This document shows, piece after piece, positions 13,006-13,655 of a DNA stretch of 13,655 nucleotides (position 1 is its first letter; each line of letters opens with the position of its first letter). Both the position numbers and the translations under genes were made by a program. The notes under the pieces are model-generated. The model worked only from the letters and a program-made list of their open reading frames with translations, ran no database searches and was not told where the DNA came from. This DNA comes from WS-11 sp035275545. GTDB taxonomy: Bacteria > Eisenbacteria > RBG-16-71-46. Location: NCBI GenBank assembly GCA_035275545.1, contig DATEMP010000109.1, forward strand, positions 1-13,655, read 5' to 3'.

Positions 13006-13655
13006 GGTGCCCGCCCAGCTCGCCCGCCATCGCCAGCCCGAAGTCCGCGTCGGCGGCGTTCGCCGGCAGGATCGCGCCGATCCGCCCGCGGTAGACGATC
13101 GCGATGCGGTCGCAGATCGCGCGCAGCTCGGCGAGCTCCGACGAGGTGACCAGCAGCGACATGCCGTCGCGGTTGAGCGTGCGCAGCAGCTCGAGCACCC
13201 GCTCCTTGGCGCCCACGTCGATGCCGCGCGTGGGCTCCGAGACCAGCAGCGTGTCGGGCTCGAGCGTCATCGCGCGCGCCAGGCACACCTTCTGCTGGTT
13301 GCCGCCCGAGAGCCGCCGCACGTGCTGGCGCGGGCCGGTGCAGCGGATGTCGAGCGCCCGGATCATGTCGCGGGCGTGGCGGCGCACCGCGCCGCCGTTC
13401 ATCAGGCGCAGCGGCTCGAGCGGCGCTGCGTGCAGGAAGCGCCCCTGAGCCTCGATCGCGGTGAGCGCGATGTTGAGCTCGATGCTCTCGTCGGGAAGGA
13501 TGCCCACGCCGCGGCGATCCTCGGACACGAACGCCATGCGCGCGTGGATCGCCGCGCGCGGGTCGTTGAGGCCGAGCGCCGTGCCGTCCTTGATCAGATT
13601 TCCGCGCGTGGGATAGAGACCCATGAGCCCGTTCGCGACGCCGATCTTCCCCTGA
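12998..13655 (-). CDS. ABC transporter ATP-binding protein (sugar/nucleoside type, second nucleotide-binding domain), 5' truncated
   Basis: The visible 218 residues are the C-terminal nucleotide-binding domain of a two-domain ATPase like RbsA/MglA/YufO; the first domain lies beyond the right edge. The frame is open to the edge, which cuts through the P-loop, so the ATG at 13624 is internal. The first visible residues are QGKIGVANGLMGLYP. FVSEDRRGVGILPDESIELNI is the characteristic segment of this ATPase class, followed by the signature LSGGNQQK and the Walker B/D-loop region TLLVSEPTRGIDVGAK. The Walker B aspartate is Ser here (VSEP rather than LDEP). The Walker A Ser/Thr appears to be Ile (GKI), and the H-loop is SSEL without His. 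A degenerate second domain is common in this class, where domain one does most hydrolysis. It heads the operon seen in the window. Confidence 0.93.
   Translation of the reverse strand, partial: QGKIGVANGLMGLYPTRGNLIKDGTALGLNDPRAAIHARMAFVSEDRRGVGILPDESIELNIALTAIEAQGRFLHAAPLEPLRLMNGGAVRRHARDMIRALDIRCTGPRQHVRRLSGGNQQKVCLARAMTLEPDTLLVSEPTRGIDVGAKERVLELLRTLNRDGMSLLVTSSELAELRAICDRIAIVYRGRIGAILPANAADADFGLAMAGELGGHHG

Noticed and set aside
1..13655. CRISPR arrays, tRNA or rRNA genes (including a tRNA-Sec), insertion sequences or transposases
   Set aside because: No spaced direct repeats, no tRNA-like cloverleaf or conserved rRNA segments, and no transposase-like protein were found by eye. The selenocysteine machinery must lie outside this window if it exists.

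Overview
The window is compact, GC-rich bacterial chromosomal DNA (roughly two thirds G+C or more in most genes) with short intergenic gaps and genes on both strands. The gene content (MurB, MoaA, a dipeptidyl-peptidase-IV-like peptidase, an AraC regulator, a BPD_transp_2-type ABC importer) does not fix the taxon. A selenocysteine-using lineage is implied by one gene. No organism-specific marker is present, so any assignment to a phylum would be a guess.

Layout. 1-930 (+): C-terminal part of an S9 serine peptidase, cut by the left edge, followed at once by a small unrecognised protein (935-1315, +). 1334-1561 (-): a 75-residue SelW-like (Rdx family) redox protein whose CxxU motif contains an in-frame TGA, with a good ribosome-binding site and a hairpin after the TGA that fits a bacterial SECIS element. 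This gene fills what otherwise looks like a 430-base gap. 1747-2730 (+): murB. 2736-2757: a perfect 22-bp palindrome. 2784-3774 (+): two orphan genes of distinctly lower GC, one DUF4279-like. 3771-5063 (-): exported beta-lactamase-fold serine hydrolase. 5138-8208 (-): AraC regulator, HGSNAT/DUF1624-type membrane acyltransferase and moaA, transcribed in the order moaA > acyltransferase > araC. 8274-10103 (+): GT-C-like membrane protein, divergent from moaA. 10116-10694 (-): small exported protein. 10741-10762: a second palindrome with the same arms as the first. 10778-13655 (-): ABC importer operon in the order ATPase (cut by the right edge), permease, permease.

How the genes relate. The clearest functional unit is the ABC importer: the ATPase and first permease overlap by 8 nt, and the second permease starts 2 nt after the first stops. 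The moaA stop and the acyltransferase start are 1 nt apart, so they are probably co-translated although no pathway link is evident. The other genes look like single-gene units.

The most interesting items are the recoded SelW-like gene with its SECIS-like hairpin, and the pair of covarying palindromes placed just after stop codons about 8 kb apart.
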